Assembly (NCBI RefSeq): GCF_029016485.1
Contig: NZ_CP092107.1
Span: forward strand, 1,612,001 to 1,676,000
DNA: 64,000 nt
Direction of reading: 5' to 3'
Source: Vibrio sp. JC009
GTDB taxonomy: Bacteria > Pseudomonadota > Gammaproteobacteria > Enterobacterales > Vibrionaceae
In this document: positions 34,325 to 43,177 of the stretch, in pieces
Layout of the letters: every line of letters begins with the position of its first letter
How positions within the stretch are numbered: position 1 is the first letter of the stretch
Made by a program: the position numbers and the translations under genes
The notes under the pieces: generated by a model
What the model was told of the DNA's origin: nothing
What the model saw: the letters and a program-made list of their open reading frames with translations, nothing else
The model's database searches: none

Positions 34325-34816
34325 ATGAAAATCGAACAGTGCTGGTCACATTACTTAAAGGCAGAAGAGCTCACTCAACAAGGCCATTGGCCTGAAGCTC
34401 ACCACCTGTACAATAAAGTTCTGATTCACCTTCCGGATCATATTCAGTCTGCTGTTACATGCGACTCAACGAAGCCGTGTCAGCTGTTATGTATGCTGGA
34501 CGGGTTTCGCAACGCCTCCATCAATCAGTCAGAGATTTTGAATAACCTAGGTCAGGGGGATGAAGCATTTGCACTTCTGAATCAGGCATATTGCTATATA
34601 CAGTTTCTGGCACTGGAATCAAATGTATTATTAAAAGCAATTAAGCCGAGTTTATATAGACATGGAGAAGAGTTGTTCAGATATATAACCGCTTTTTGCA
34701 CTGCTCAGCGCTCAGCAACCTGGATGCTCGAACTGGAGAACATTCAGAAGGCACATAACCATTTTTATCAATTGCAACATCAACATGTTTTTGAGCAACC
34801 GGAAAGGCTCAATTAA
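34325..34816 (+). CDS. Hypothetical TPR-like helical protein (163 residues)
   Basis: The first ~40 residues (HYLKAEELTQQGHWPEAHHLYNKVLIHLP) read like one tetratricopeptide unit, and the rest is helical (DEAFALLNQAYCYIQFLALESN). No catalytic motif, signal peptide or membrane helix is seen. It ends 18 bp before the ABC ATPase gene on the same strand and may be cotranscribed with it. Related Vibrio proteins are annotated only as unknown. Confidence 0.65.
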   Translation: MKIEQCWSHYLKAEELTQQGHWPEAHHLYNKVLIHLPDHIQSAVTCDSTKPCQLLCMLDGFRNASINQSEILNNLGQGDEAFALLNQAYCYIQFLALESNVLLKAIKPSLYRHGEELFRYITAFCTAQRSATWMLELENIQKAHNHFYQLQHQHVFEQPERLN

Positions 34817-34834
34817 TTTCATGGGTTTATTTTC

Positions 34835-36451
34835 ATGTCACCAATATTAACCGTTAACAACCTGTCCGTTTCGTTTTCAACAAACGATGGTCAGGTGGAT
34901 GCAGTAAAAAACGTTAACTTTGACCTAAAAAAGGGTGAGACCCTAGCCATTGTAGGTGAGTCAGGCTCAGGTAAGTCTGTTTCAACCAGCGCAGTTATGC
35001 GTTTGCTGCCCCCAAATGCAATTGTGTCTGAAAACGCTGAAGTTAATTTTCAGGATACTTCTTTGCTTGAACTGTCAGAAAAAGAGATGCGCGATTTTCG
35101 CGGCAACCGCATGGGCATGATTTTTCAGGAGCCGATGACATCGCTTAACCCATATATGCGTGTTGGTATTCAGGTGGCAGAGGCCCTTCAGTGCCACAAA
35201 AAAGTGACCATGAAGCAGGCGAAAGAGCGAGTTCTGGAACTGTTTAATCTGGTACACCTTCCTGAGCCGGAGCAGACATACAAGAAATTCTCGCATGAAT
35301 TCTCCGGTGGTCAGCTTCAGCGAATCATGATCGCAATGGCACTGATGAACGAACCAGACATTCTTGTGGCAGATGAACCAACAACTGCGCTTGATGTGAC
35401 CGTTCAGGGTGAAGTACTTAACCTGATTAAAGAGATTCAGGACAAAATGGGTATGGCCATTCTGTTCATTACGCATGACCTTGGTGTGGTTAAGCACTTT
35501 GCCGACCGCGTTATCGTTATGTGTAAAGGTGATGTGGTTGAAGAAGGTGAGACGCAGCAGCTATTCTCTGCACCGAATCACGAATACACCAAGATGCTGA
35601 TCAACTCTGTACCTAAGGGTGCAAAAGATCCGGAAATCACCACGGACCAGCAACTGATATCTGCAGAAGATATCCGCGTTCAGTTCCTGGTAAAACCTGC
35701 TTTTCTTGGCCGTAAGAGTGTTTACTTCGAAGCGGTCAAAGGTATCTCTCTGAACCTGAAACAAGGCGAAACTCTGGGTATCGTAGGTGAGTCGGGTTCA
35801 GGTAAATCGACTCTGGGTCGTGCGCTAATCGGCCTGCTTCCGTCTACTGGTACGATTCACTTTAAGGGACAGAATCTGGGCGAGCTTTCTGAAAAAGAGA
35901 GACATGCTCTGAAAAAAGATGTGCAGATGGTATTCCAGGATCCGTATGGTTCTCTTTCTCCAAGAATGACTGCCGGTGAGATTATTACCGAGGGCCTTAC
36001 AGTGCATCAACCGCACCTGACAAAAGCGGAAAGAATGCAAAGAGCTCGTGTTGCTCTGGAAGAAGTAAGACTGGATCCACACTCCATCAACCGTTATCCA
36101 CATGAGTTTTCTGGAGGTCAGAGACAGCGTATCGCTATTGCTCGTGCTCTTATTCTGGAACCGTCATTTATCCTGCTGGATGAGCCAACATCAGCTCTGG
36201 ACCGTTCAGTTCAGCTTACGGTTATCGACCTTCTGAAAGATATTCAGAAGAAACACCAGATTGGCTTCCTGTTTATCAGTCACGACCTGAGTGTGGTAAA
36301 AGCTCTGTCTGACCGGGTAATTGTAATGCAGAAAGGTGAAGTGATGGAGGAAGGAACTGCGGATGAGATCTTCCACAATCCAAAACATGACTACACCAAG
36401 AAACTGATTGACGCCTCGTTTGACCTGGAAGAGTATGACGAAATAGCGTAA
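34835..36451 (+). CDS. ABC transporter ATP-binding protein with two ATPase domains (YejF/oligopeptide type)
   Basis: A 538-residue protein with two full ATPase domains. Domain 1 has GESGSGKS (about residues 41-48), FSGGQLQR and ADEPTTALD; domain 2 has GESGSGKST (about 316), FSGGQRQR and LDEPTSALD. All Walker and signature residues look intact, so it should hydrolyse ATP. The fused Dpp/Opp arrangement matches YejF of the microcin C/oligopeptide importer. No permease or binding-protein gene is next to it here, so its partners must be elsewhere. ATG at 34835 has only a weak ribosome site. Confidence 0.9.
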   Translation: MSPILTVNNLSVSFSTNDGQVDAVKNVNFDLKKGETLAIVGESGSGKSVSTSAVMRLLPPNAIVSENAEVNFQDTSLLELSEKEMRDFRGNRMGMIFQEPMTSLNPYMRVGIQVAEALQCHKKVTMKQAKERVLELFNLVHLPEPEQTYKKFSHEFSGGQLQRIMIAMALMNEPDILVADEPTTALDVTVQGEVLNLIKEIQDKMGMAILFITHDLGVVKHFADRVIVMCKGDVVEEGETQQLFSAPNHEYTKMLINSVPKGAKDPEITTDQQLISAEDIRVQFLVKPAFLGRKSVYFEAVKGISLNLKQGETLGIVGESGSGKSTLGRALIGLLPSTGTIHFKGQNLGELSEKERHALKKDVQMVFQDPYGSLSPRMTAGEIITEGLTVHQPHLTKAERMQRARVALEEVRLDPHSINRYPHEFSGGQRQRIAIARALILEPSFILLDEPTSALDRSVQLTVIDLLKDIQKKHQIGFLFISHDLSVVKALSDRVIVMQKGEVMEEGTADEIFHNPKHDYTKKLIDASFDLEEYDEIA

Positions 36452-36477
36452 TGCTCTTATCTCGGTTACCCAATTAT

Positions 36478-36505
36478 AAGTGGCTGCCATCTATCAGCCA
36501 CTTTC
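36478..36505 (+). terminator. Terminator after the double ATPase gene
   Basis: AAGTGGCTG (36478-36486) pairs with CAGCCACTT (36495-36503), then TC. It separates this gene from the convergent dismutase gene. Confidence 0.6.
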
Positions 36506-36596
36506 AGGTATCCGATTACCGGGTTTAATGCTGTTACCTAAATCGGGCTTTTCGACAGTGCAACTTCCAGATTACCTTAGCGGAAGCCATGGCAAC

Positions 36597-37202
36597 TTAT
36601 AGTGTTGCTGCGTAGTACTCCTCCACTGCTTTCCAGTTCACTATATTCCACCATGCATTGATGTAGTCAGGACGTCGGTTTTGATAGCTGATGTAATAGG
36701 CGTGTTCCCAGACATCCAGTGCTAGAACAGGTTGTCCCTGTTCCTGCGCGACATCCATCAGCGGGTTGTCCTGATTGCTGGTGGATGTGATTTTCAACTT
36801 TCCATCCTGAACGATTAGCCATGTAAAGCCTGAACCAAAGGTGTTGATTGCAGCCTGGCTGAATTCTTCTTTGAACACTTCCAGACTGCCAAATGTTTTT
36901 TCAATCTCCTGTGCCAGTTTACCACTTGGTGCAGGTTGAGCATCCGGCGCTATGCAGTTCCAGTAAAGGATATGGTTATAGTATCCGCCGCCGTTATTGC
37001 GTATTGCCGGAGAGTGATTTGAAACAGAAGCGAAGATTTCTTCAAGGGACTGGTTCTCAAGATCACTGTCGGCGATTGCAGCGATAAACTTATCAAAGTA
37101 AGTTCTGTGGTGTTTGCTGTAATGAATCTCCATCGTTTTTGCATCGATGTAAGGTTCAAGCGCATCGTAGCTATATGGTAATTCGGGGAATTGATGAGGC
37201 AT
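36597..37202 (-). CDS. Superoxide dismutase, Fe/Mn family, Mn-type features
   Basis: The enzyme converts superoxide to peroxide and oxygen. Metal ligands are present: His in [14 protein letters not shown], His in YYNHILYW, Asp and His in [23 protein letters not shown] and the Gln in [10 protein letters not shown] follow the manganese pattern, where the outer-sphere Gln comes from the C-terminal domain. It is thus probably MnSOD or cambialistic. The start at 37202 (201 residues, typical length) was chosen for its AAGGAG site over a longer frame from 37232. A Fur-box-like site lies just upstream, fitting an Mn enzyme induced when iron is short. Confidence 0.9.
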   Translation of the reverse strand: MPHQFPELPYSYDALEPYIDAKTMEIHYSKHHRTYFDKFIAAIADSDLENQSLEEIFASVSNHSPAIRNNGGGYYNHILYWNCIAPDAQPAPSGKLAQEIEKTFGSLEVFKEEFSQAAINTFGSGFTWLIVQDGKLKITSTSNQDNPLMDVAQEQGQPVLALDVWEHAYYISYQNRRPDYINAWWNIVNWKAVEEYYAATL

Positions 37203-37236
37203 GACTTTTCTCCTTGTTGTTTTATTTTTCAATACA

Positions 37237-37255
37237 AATGATAATAATTACCATC
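37237..37255. promoter_or_regulatory. Fur-box-like site between sod and ynfA
   Basis: AATGATAATAATTACCATC; its complement agrees with about 12 of 19 positions of GATAATGATAATCATTATC. It is placed to control the minus-strand dismutase gene and perhaps ynfA. Confidence 0.6.
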
Positions 37256-37298
37256 CTCAATGTGAAGAAAAAGATATAAAAATTTTAATGGAGAAAAT

Positions 37299-37637
37299 AT
37301 GAGTTTGCCGGAGTTAAAAACATTCGGGCTTTTCCTTGTTACAGCGATCGCTGAGATTGTAGGTTGCTACCTGCCTTACCTGTGGCTGAAAGAGGGTAAA
37401 ACAGTATGGTTGCTGATACCTGCAGCAATTAGTCTGGCCATGTTTGCATGGCTGTTGAGCCTTCACCCTACAGCCGCTGGACGGGTATATGCGGCCTATG
37501 GCGGTGTATATATTTTTGTGGCCATTATCTGGTTATGGCTGGTGGATGGAATCCGTCCTACGGTCTGGGATATGGTCGGCGTATTCGTTGCACTGACGGG
37601 TATGGCGATTATTATGTTTGGCCCTCGCCAGACGTAA
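37299..37637 (+). CDS. YnfA/UPF0060 family small membrane protein
   Basis: The 112-residue protein has four predicted helices (about 8-25, 35-50, 62-80, 90-107) and the family pattern [37 protein letters not shown] and a final [20 protein letters not shown]. The family is small-multidrug-resistance-like; specific transport is not established. ATG at 37299 follows TGGAGAAAAT. It is divergent from the dismutase gene and 88 bp before sufA. Confidence 0.93.
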   Translation: MSLPELKTFGLFLVTAIAEIVGCYLPYLWLKEGKTVWLLIPAAISLAMFAWLLSLHPTAAGRVYAAYGGVYIFVAIIWLWLVDGIRPTVWDMVGVFVALTGMAIIMFGPRQT

Positions 37638-37672
37638 TATCAATAAGCCCTTTTTTTGTGTGGTTGAAGTTT

Positions 37673-37693
37673 GAATGAGAATGCCTATCATTC
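37673..37693 (+). promoter_or_regulatory. Fur-box-like site upstream of sufA
   Basis: GAATGAGAATGCCTATCATTC contains a 7-1-7 core, TGAGAAT-G-CCTATCA, that matches TGATAAT-n-ATTATCA in 11 of 14 positions. It is 33 bp before the sufA ATG. Confidence 0.5.
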
Positions 37694-37725
37694 CTCGTTG
37701 GCACTTTTAATTAAGGAATGTGGTG

Positions 37726-38094
37726 ATGGATAGTCATAAATCGGAAGCCGAAGAATTTTCCATTCATGAAATACAGTGGCAGGGTTTGACCCTGACACAG
37801 GCTGCGGCTGACAGAATTCAGGAAATATGCAAAGACCAGAAATACTTTTTTCTCGGGGTAAAAGTCTCCGGGTGTACTGGCTTTGCGTATGACATAAAAC
37901 TAATTGACCAGCCTGAAAAAGACGATCTTGAATTTGAATCCCACAATGTACGCTTTTACTCCTCTCTTAGCGCGATGCCTATGATTGACGGTACGGAAAT
38001 CGATTTTATAAAAGAAGGTCTCAATCAGATGTTTGTCTACAAAAACCCCAATGTGAAAAACGAGTGTGGGTGCGGCGAGAGCTTTGGAGTTTAA
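37726..38094 (+). CDS. sufA: Fe-S cluster carrier/scaffold SufA
   Basis: An A-type carrier that passes Fe-S clusters from the SufBCD scaffold to target proteins. It has the three family cysteines: one in [11 protein letters not shown] and the CGC pair in NECGCGESF at the C-terminus. The ATG at 37726 (122 residues) is preferred to the GTG codons just before it because AAGGA is 8 nt upstream. It opens sufABCDSE and ends 2 bp before sufB. Under the Fur-like site, expression should rise with iron starvation. Confidence 0.93.
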   Translation: MDSHKSEAEEFSIHEIQWQGLTLTQAAADRIQEICKDQKYFFLGVKVSGCTGFAYDIKLIDQPEKDDLEFESHNVRFYSSLSAMPMIDGTEIDFIKEGLNQMFVYKNPNVKNECGCGESFGV

Positions 38095-38096
38095 AT

Positions 38097-39560
38097 ATGT
38101 CAGCGGTAGAAATCCAACCTGAAGTGGAAGAAGTACTTCAGGCAAGCGGCTACAAAGAAGGCTTCTTTACCGATCTCAATAGCGACACACTCTCTGTCGG
38201 ACTGAGTGAAGATGTTGTAAGAGCTATTTCGGCGAAACGTAACGAGCCGGAATGGATGCTTGAATTTCGTCTGGATGCATTCCGCAAGTGGCAGAAGATA
38301 GAAGAGCCTCACTGGCTAAAAGCGGACTATCCAGAGCTGGATTATCAGAGTTACAGTTACTACTCAGCACCGAGTTGCGCCAAGTGTGATGTGGGCTCAA
38401 CGGATGATGGCTCCAATGAGTTTCTTACCAGTGAGGTGGAAAAGGCCTTTGATCAGTTAGGCGTACCTGTAAGGGAAGGGGCTGAAGTTGCAGTAGATGC
38501 GATCTTTGACTCGGTTTCCGTAACCACCACTTATCGCAAGGAACTGAGCGAGCTTGGTATTATTTTCTGCTCTTTTAGCGAAGCGATTCAGGAATACCCG
38601 GAGCTGGTACAAAAATACCTGGGTACAGTGGTTCCGGCAGATGATAACTTCTTTGCCGCACTGAATGCAGCGGTGGCGTCGGACGGAACTTTTGTATATG
38701 TACCACCGGGTGTCCGTTGTCCAAGAGAGCTCTCAACTTACTTTCGAATCAACCAGGCTAAGACAGGCCAGTTTGAGCGTACCATCCTGGTTGCCGATGA
38801 AGATGCTTACGTCAGCTATATCGAAGGCTGCTCAGCACCGGTACGAGACTCTTACCAGCTACATGCAGCCGTGGTAGAAGTTATCGTGCATAAAAACGCT
38901 GAAGTGAAATATTCCACGGTACAGAACTGGTTCTCAGGCGAAAAGGGAACGCAGGGCGGTATTCTGAACTTTGTGACTAAGCGGGCACTGTGTGAGGGTG
39001 ATTACAGCAAGATGTCCTGGACTCAGTCTGAAACCGGATCTGCGATTACCTGGAAATACCCGAGCGTAATTCTTAAGGGTGATTACTCAGTAGGTGAGTT
39101 CTTCTCAGTGGCGCTGACCAGTGGCTCTCAGCAGGCTGATACCGGGACTAAGATGATTCATTTCGGTAAGAACACCCGTTCCACTATTATTTCCAAAGGT
39201 ATTTCAGCCGGGCGCAGTGAGAACAGCTACCGGGGGCTGGTTAAGGTACTTCCGAATGCAGAAGGTGCCCGTAACTTTACTCAGTGTGATTCCATGCTTA
39301 TCGGAGCTGAATGTGGTGCTCACACCTTCCCGACGGTTGATGTAAGAAACCCGACCGTTCAGGTGGAGCATGAGGCAACGACTTCGAGAATCGGAGAGGA
39401 CCAGCTGTTTTATTGTGTGCAGCGCGGCATCAGCGAAGATGACGCCATCTCAATGATAGTTAACGGTTTTTGCAAAGATGTATTTTCAGAATTACCACTA
39501 GAGTTCGCAGTTGAAGCACAAAAGCTACTGTCAATCAGTCTCGAACATAGTGTGGGGTAA
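38097..39560 (+). CDS. sufB: Fe-S cluster scaffold subunit SufB
   Basis: The 487-residue scaffold has [16 protein letters not shown] near the N-terminus, [30 protein letters not shown], and the conserved core from [18 protein letters not shown] to [15 protein letters not shown]. With SufC and SufD it builds Fe-S clusters in the cytoplasm, more robustly than Isc under stress. The ATG at 38097 has GGAG upstream; a GTG-initiated extension is less likely. It ends 4 bp before sufC. Confidence 0.96.
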   Translation: MSAVEIQPEVEEVLQASGYKEGFFTDLNSDTLSVGLSEDVVRAISAKRNEPEWMLEFRLDAFRKWQKIEEPHWLKADYPELDYQSYSYYSAPSCAKCDVGSTDDGSNEFLTSEVEKAFDQLGVPVREGAEVAVDAIFDSVSVTTTYRKELSELGIIFCSFSEAIQEYPELVQKYLGTVVPADDNFFAALNAAVASDGTFVYVPPGVRCPRELSTYFRINQAKTGQFERTILVADEDAYVSYIEGCSAPVRDSYQLHAAVVEVIVHKNAEVKYSTVQNWFSGEKGTQGGILNFVTKRALCEGDYSKMSWTQSETGSAITWKYPSVILKGDYSVGEFFSVALTSGSQQADTGTKMIHFGKNTRSTIISKGISAGRSENSYRGLVKVLPNAEGARNFTQCDSMLIGAECGAHTFPTVDVRNPTVQVEHEATTSRIGEDQLFYCVQRGISEDDAISMIVNGFCKDVFSELPLEFAVEAQKLLSISLEHSVG

Positions 39561-39564
39561 ACAA

Positions 39565-40308
39565 ATGTTAGAAATTAAAGACTTACACGTAAGTATAGAA
39601 GACAACGAGATAATCCGAGGCATTGACCTGACGGTAAAGCCGGGTGAAGTTCACGCTATTATGGGGCCGAACGGTTCTGGAAAAAGTACGCTTTCGGCAA
39701 CGCTGGCCGGAAAAGACGACTATGAAGTTGATCAGGGAGAAATCTTTTTTAACGGTAAAGATCTTATCGAACTTGACCCGGAAGAGCGTGCTGGTGAAGG
39801 TGTTTTTCTTGCGTTCCAGTATCCGGTTGAAATTCCCGGTGTCAGCAACAAGCTGTTTCTGAAAACGGCACTAAACGGTATTCGTCAGTACAGAGGCGAG
39901 ACGGAAATTGACCGTTTTGATTTTGAAGATCTTCTGGAAGAGAAAGCTGAACTTCTGAAAATGCCTTCTGATCTGCTTTCACGCTCGGTAAATGAAGGTT
40001 TCTCCGGGGGAGAAAAAAAGCGTAACGATATATTGCAAATGGCGGTGTTATCACCGGATCTATGCATTCTGGATGAAACGGATTCAGGCCTGGATATCGA
40101 TGCTCTGAAAGCGGTATCTGACGGTGTAAATGCTCTGCGCAACGGTAAACGTTCATTCATTCTGGTGACTCATTATCAGAGAATCCTAGACTACATTAAG
40201 CCCGATTATGTTCATGTTTTGTACAAGGGAAAGATCGTGAAATCTGGTGACCACACTTTAGCAAACGAACTTGAGGAGAAGGGTTATGGGTGGATTACTG
40301 GCGAGTAA
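39565..40308 (+). CDS. sufC: Fe-S assembly ATPase SufC
   Basis: A 247-residue ABC-type ATPase: Walker A GPNGSGKST, signature FSGGEKKRND, Walker B CILDETDSGLD and the His in LVTHYQRIL. SufC powers conformational change of SufBD. The ATG at 39565 matches the family N-terminus MLEIKDLHVS. It overlaps sufD by 23 bp, so translation is coupled. Confidence 0.96.
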   Translation: MLEIKDLHVSIEDNEIIRGIDLTVKPGEVHAIMGPNGSGKSTLSATLAGKDDYEVDQGEIFFNGKDLIELDPEERAGEGVFLAFQYPVEIPGVSNKLFLKTALNGIRQYRGETEIDRFDFEDLLEEKAELLKMPSDLLSRSVNEGFSGGEKKRNDILQMAVLSPDLCILDETDSGLDIDALKAVSDGVNALRNGKRSFILVTHYQRILDYIKPDYVHVLYKGKIVKSGDHTLANELEEKGYGWITGE

Positions 40309-41398
40309 TGAGTCTATCGAAAACTTTTCTTACGAAGGTCTGAGTATAGGTTTTGATTGCTACCGTCTGGTCTTTTTTGACGGAAAATTCAGTGTTCGCC
40401 TGTCCGACTGGATTCGCGAGGCTAAGATTACGTCCCTGGACGCAATGGGAGGATTGGATAAGGCAGAACAGCCGGATTCCGAGCCGTTACCTGAAGCTGT
40501 TTTACCAAAAGCTCTGACGCAATCAGATTGCGATACGGGTGGCGTTTATATCGAAATTAAGCCGGGAAGCGCACTAAGTAAGCCGATTTACCTGTTTCAC
40601 TTAAATACTGGCGGGGAAGAGCAGGATGCTTATTACTATCGTCACCATATTGAGCTAGGAAAGAACAGCTCCTGTGAAATTATTGAGCACCATGTTTCAC
40701 TAAATCAGATAGAAAGTGTCAGCCACTCCCGCTTAACGGCTAATGTGGGTGATAATGCACACTTATATCACAGCAAGATTATACAAGAAGGCGTTGGTCA
40801 GCAGCACGTAGGGCACAACGATATTCTGGTTCAGCGTGATGCTACAGCCACCTCTACAGTGGTTATATTTGATGGTGAAAAGATTAATCATCAGACCAGC
40901 AGTTGCCTGTGTCAGCCAAATGGTTATCTGGAAATGAATAGTCTGGCACTACCGCGTCAGGAGCAGGTTTTTAATAGCTGTACCTATTTAAAGCACAAGG
41001 CGGATCACTGCCCGAGCAAGCAGACGCATAAAGTCATTGCCAGTGATAAGAGCTCTGCTGTGTTTGACGGCATGATTTATGTTGAACCTGAAGCATTAAA
41101 AACCGATGGTCAGATGGATAATCACAACCTTATTTTGGGTAACCAGGCTCAGGTAAACAGTAACCCACAGTTAGAGATTTATGCGGACGATGTTAAATGC
41201 AGCCACGGTGCGACCACAGGTCAGCTTGATAAAGATCAGATTGGCTATCTTCGTGCACGGGGCATAAAGAAGGCCAAGGCTAAGCAGATGATTACCTTTG
41301 CGTTTGCCGCAGAGGTGGCCCAGACTATTCGCAATGAGTCTATCCGTGATTATATTCAGAAACGTATTCGCCTTATTCTTGAAGAGGTAGCGCGTTAA
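40286..41398 (+). CDS. sufD: Fe-S assembly scaffold partner SufD
   Basis: The 370-residue protein forms a heterodimer with SufB. The start at 40286 (MGGLLASNES) was chosen for its GAGGAGAAGG site; an earlier start would only add RR-type residues. The beta-helix core (EIIEHHVSLNQIESVSHSRL, DVKCSHGATTGQLDKDQIGYLRARGI) includes the SufD-family CSHGAT segment. Its TAA overlaps the sufS ATG by one base. Confidence 0.95.
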   Translation: MGGLLASNESIENFSYEGLSIGFDCYRLVFFDGKFSVRLSDWIREAKITSLDAMGGLDKAEQPDSEPLPEAVLPKALTQSDCDTGGVYIEIKPGSALSKPIYLFHLNTGGEEQDAYYYRHHIELGKNSSCEIIEHHVSLNQIESVSHSRLTANVGDNAHLYHSKIIQEGVGQQHVGHNDILVQRDATATSTVVIFDGEKINHQTSSCLCQPNGYLEMNSLALPRQEQVFNSCTYLKHKADHCPSKQTHKVIASDKSSAVFDGMIYVEPEALKTDGQMDNHNLILGNQAQVNSNPQLEIYADDVKCSHGATTGQLDKDQIGYLRARGIKKAKAKQMITFAFAAEVAQTIRNESIRDYIQKRIRLILEEVAR

Positions 41399-42630
41399 TG
41401 ACACTTGGTTTGCCTGTTGAAAGCCTTTGGCGGAGTGACTTTCCGGTTCTGGCTGAGAAAGTCCATGACAAGCCTCTGGTTTATCTGGATAGTGCTGCAA
41501 CCGCTCAGACACCCCAGTTTGTGACAGACCGAATGGTACGTTTCTATCAAAAGGAATATGCCACTGTTCACCGTGGAGTGCACTACCTCAGTTCAAAAGC
41601 AACGGATGATATGGAACAGGTGCGTTCTCTGGCGGCCAGCTTTCTGGGCGCTCCAGACAGAAACAATATTCTTTTTACTAAAGGTACCACGGAAGCTATC
41701 AATTTGGTTGCGAGCAGTTTTCTAAAGCCACGGGTAAAACCGGGTGATGAGATTATCGTTACCGAAATGGAGCATCATGCCAATCTGGTTCCCTGGCAGC
41801 TTCTGGCACAGGAGATGTCGCTTAAGATAAAAGTCTGGCCGGTAACCCAGACGGGCGAACTGGATGCTGAAGATCTGAGAGCGCTTCTCGGGCCAAAGAC
41901 CAGCTTGCTGGCGGTTACCCATATCTCCAATGTGCTCGGAACCGTGAATCCCATTGAATCCTTCATTGAACTGGCGTATCAGCATAAAGTGCCTGTCCTC
42001 ATAGACGGCGCACAGGCGGTGATGCACCAGTCTGTGGATGTAAGCCGGCTGGATTGTGATTTCTATGCGTTCTCTGCTCATAAACTCTACGGGCCGACAG
42101 GGATTGGTGTTTTGTATGCAAAGTCAGAGCATCTTGAAGGTATGATCCCCTGGGAAGGGGGCGGAGCCATGATAGACAAGGTTGAACTTCCTTATGGGAC
42201 CACCTTTGGTGATGCCCCCTGGCGCTTTGAGGCCGGAACACCGAACATCGCTGGTATTCTTGGAATGGGAGCCGCTATCGAGTATGTCAGGAGAGCCGGA
42301 TTAAGTGAAATTCACAAGCATGAGCAGGATGTGTTGAATTACGCGCTTTCCAGGCTTGGTGAAATAGCTGGACTGGAAGTATACGGGAGCCCGGAAGAAA
42401 GAGCAGGAGTGCTCTCTTTTAACCTTGGGAAGCACCATGCCTACGATGTAGGTTCATTTCTGGACCGGTACGGGATTGCAATCCGGACCGGGCATCATTG
42501 CGCTATGCCGCTGATTAGCAGAATGAGGCAGACAGCGGTCTGTCGAGCTTCAGTGGGTATGTACACAGACTCAGCGGATATTGATGCGTTGGTTAATGGC
42601 CTGTCACGGGTCAGTCGTTTATTAGGATAG
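41398..42630 (+). CDS. sufS: Cysteine desulfurase SufS
   Basis: A PLP enzyme of 410 residues that takes sulfur from cysteine for cluster assembly. Seen: YLDSAATAQTPQFV, the PLP lysine in YAFSAHKLYGPTGIGVLY, and the catalytic Cys 368 in IRTGHHCAMPL. This is the group-II (SufS) type, which passes sulfur to SufE. Length is normal. sufE starts 4 bp after its stop. Confidence 0.96.
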   Translation: MTLGLPVESLWRSDFPVLAEKVHDKPLVYLDSAATAQTPQFVTDRMVRFYQKEYATVHRGVHYLSSKATDDMEQVRSLAASFLGAPDRNNILFTKGTTEAINLVASSFLKPRVKPGDEIIVTEMEHHANLVPWQLLAQEMSLKIKVWPVTQTGELDAEDLRALLGPKTSLLAVTHISNVLGTVNPIESFIELAYQHKVPVLIDGAQAVMHQSVDVSRLDCDFYAFSAHKLYGPTGIGVLYAKSEHLEGMIPWEGGGAMIDKVELPYGTTFGDAPWRFEAGTPNIAGILGMGAAIEYVRRAGLSEIHKHEQDVLNYALSRLGEIAGLEVYGSPEERAGVLSFNLGKHHAYDVGSFLDRYGIAIRTGHHCAMPLISRMRQTAVCRASVGMYTDSADIDALVNGLSRVSRLLG

Positions 42631-42634
42631 TTAA

Positions 42635-43036
42635 ATGACACCGGAAAAATTACTTAAAAACTTTTGTCGCTGTTCTGACTGGGAAGAGCGCTATCTGTAC
42701 CTGATAGAGCTTGGCGAAAAACTACCCGAGTTTCCTGCGGAAAAACGTTCAGATGCTTATCTGGCCAAAGGATGTCAGAGCCAGGTCTGGCTGGATGTTA
42801 CCCAGGACAGCAACTCAGGGAGAATCGAATTTCAGGCCACAAGTGATGCCGCTATTGTGCAGGGCTTACTGGCACTGCTCAGGGTTGCCTATCAGGATCG
42901 CACTCCAGAAGAGATTCAGGCGTTTGATATCGAAGCCTGGTTTGAGGCGCTTCAACTTAAAGATCACCTGACTCCCACCCGGACTCAAGGACTGGAAGCT
43001 ATTGTTTCCACAGTACGGACCCGCTTCGCGAAATAA
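42635..43036 (+). CDS. sufE: Sulfur acceptor protein SufE
   Basis: The 133-residue protein accepts the persulfide from SufS and passes it to SufBCD. The active Cys 47 lies in LAKGCQSQVWL, as in the family. It is the last gene of sufABCDSE. A Fur-box-like site follows and controls the next transcription unit. Confidence 0.95.
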   Translation: MTPEKLLKNFCRCSDWEERYLYLIELGEKLPEFPAEKRSDAYLAKGCQSQVWLDVTQDSNSGRIEFQATSDAAIVQGLLALLRVAYQDRTPEEIQAFDIEAWFEALQLKDHLTPTRTQGLEAIVSTVRTRFAK

Positions 43037-43087
43037 CTCACAGGGATAATGCAAGTATTAACAAATTTGCATTTATGAGGTCTGTTG

Positions 43088-43106
43088 TGATAATAATTAT
43101 CATTAC
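43088..43106. promoter_or_regulatory. Strong Fur box upstream of the gltB-like gene
   Basis: TGATAATAATTATCATTAC; read from 43089 it agrees with about 16 of 19 positions of the Fur consensus GATAATGATAATCATTATC. It is about 70 bp before the start codon, in the likely promoter. Confidence 0.8.
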
Positions 43107-43177
43107 CAATAAAGGGCTCGCTGCATAAATGCAGTACAGAAACTAAAGCCTGTTTAACAATTCAAGGACGAGATTGA

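Noticed and set aside
41989..42001. GTGCCTGTCC in sufS resembling a REP core
   Set aside because: It encodes the conserved V-P-V-L-I-D-G-A segment of SufS, so the similarity is coincidental coding sequence, with no flanking REP context.
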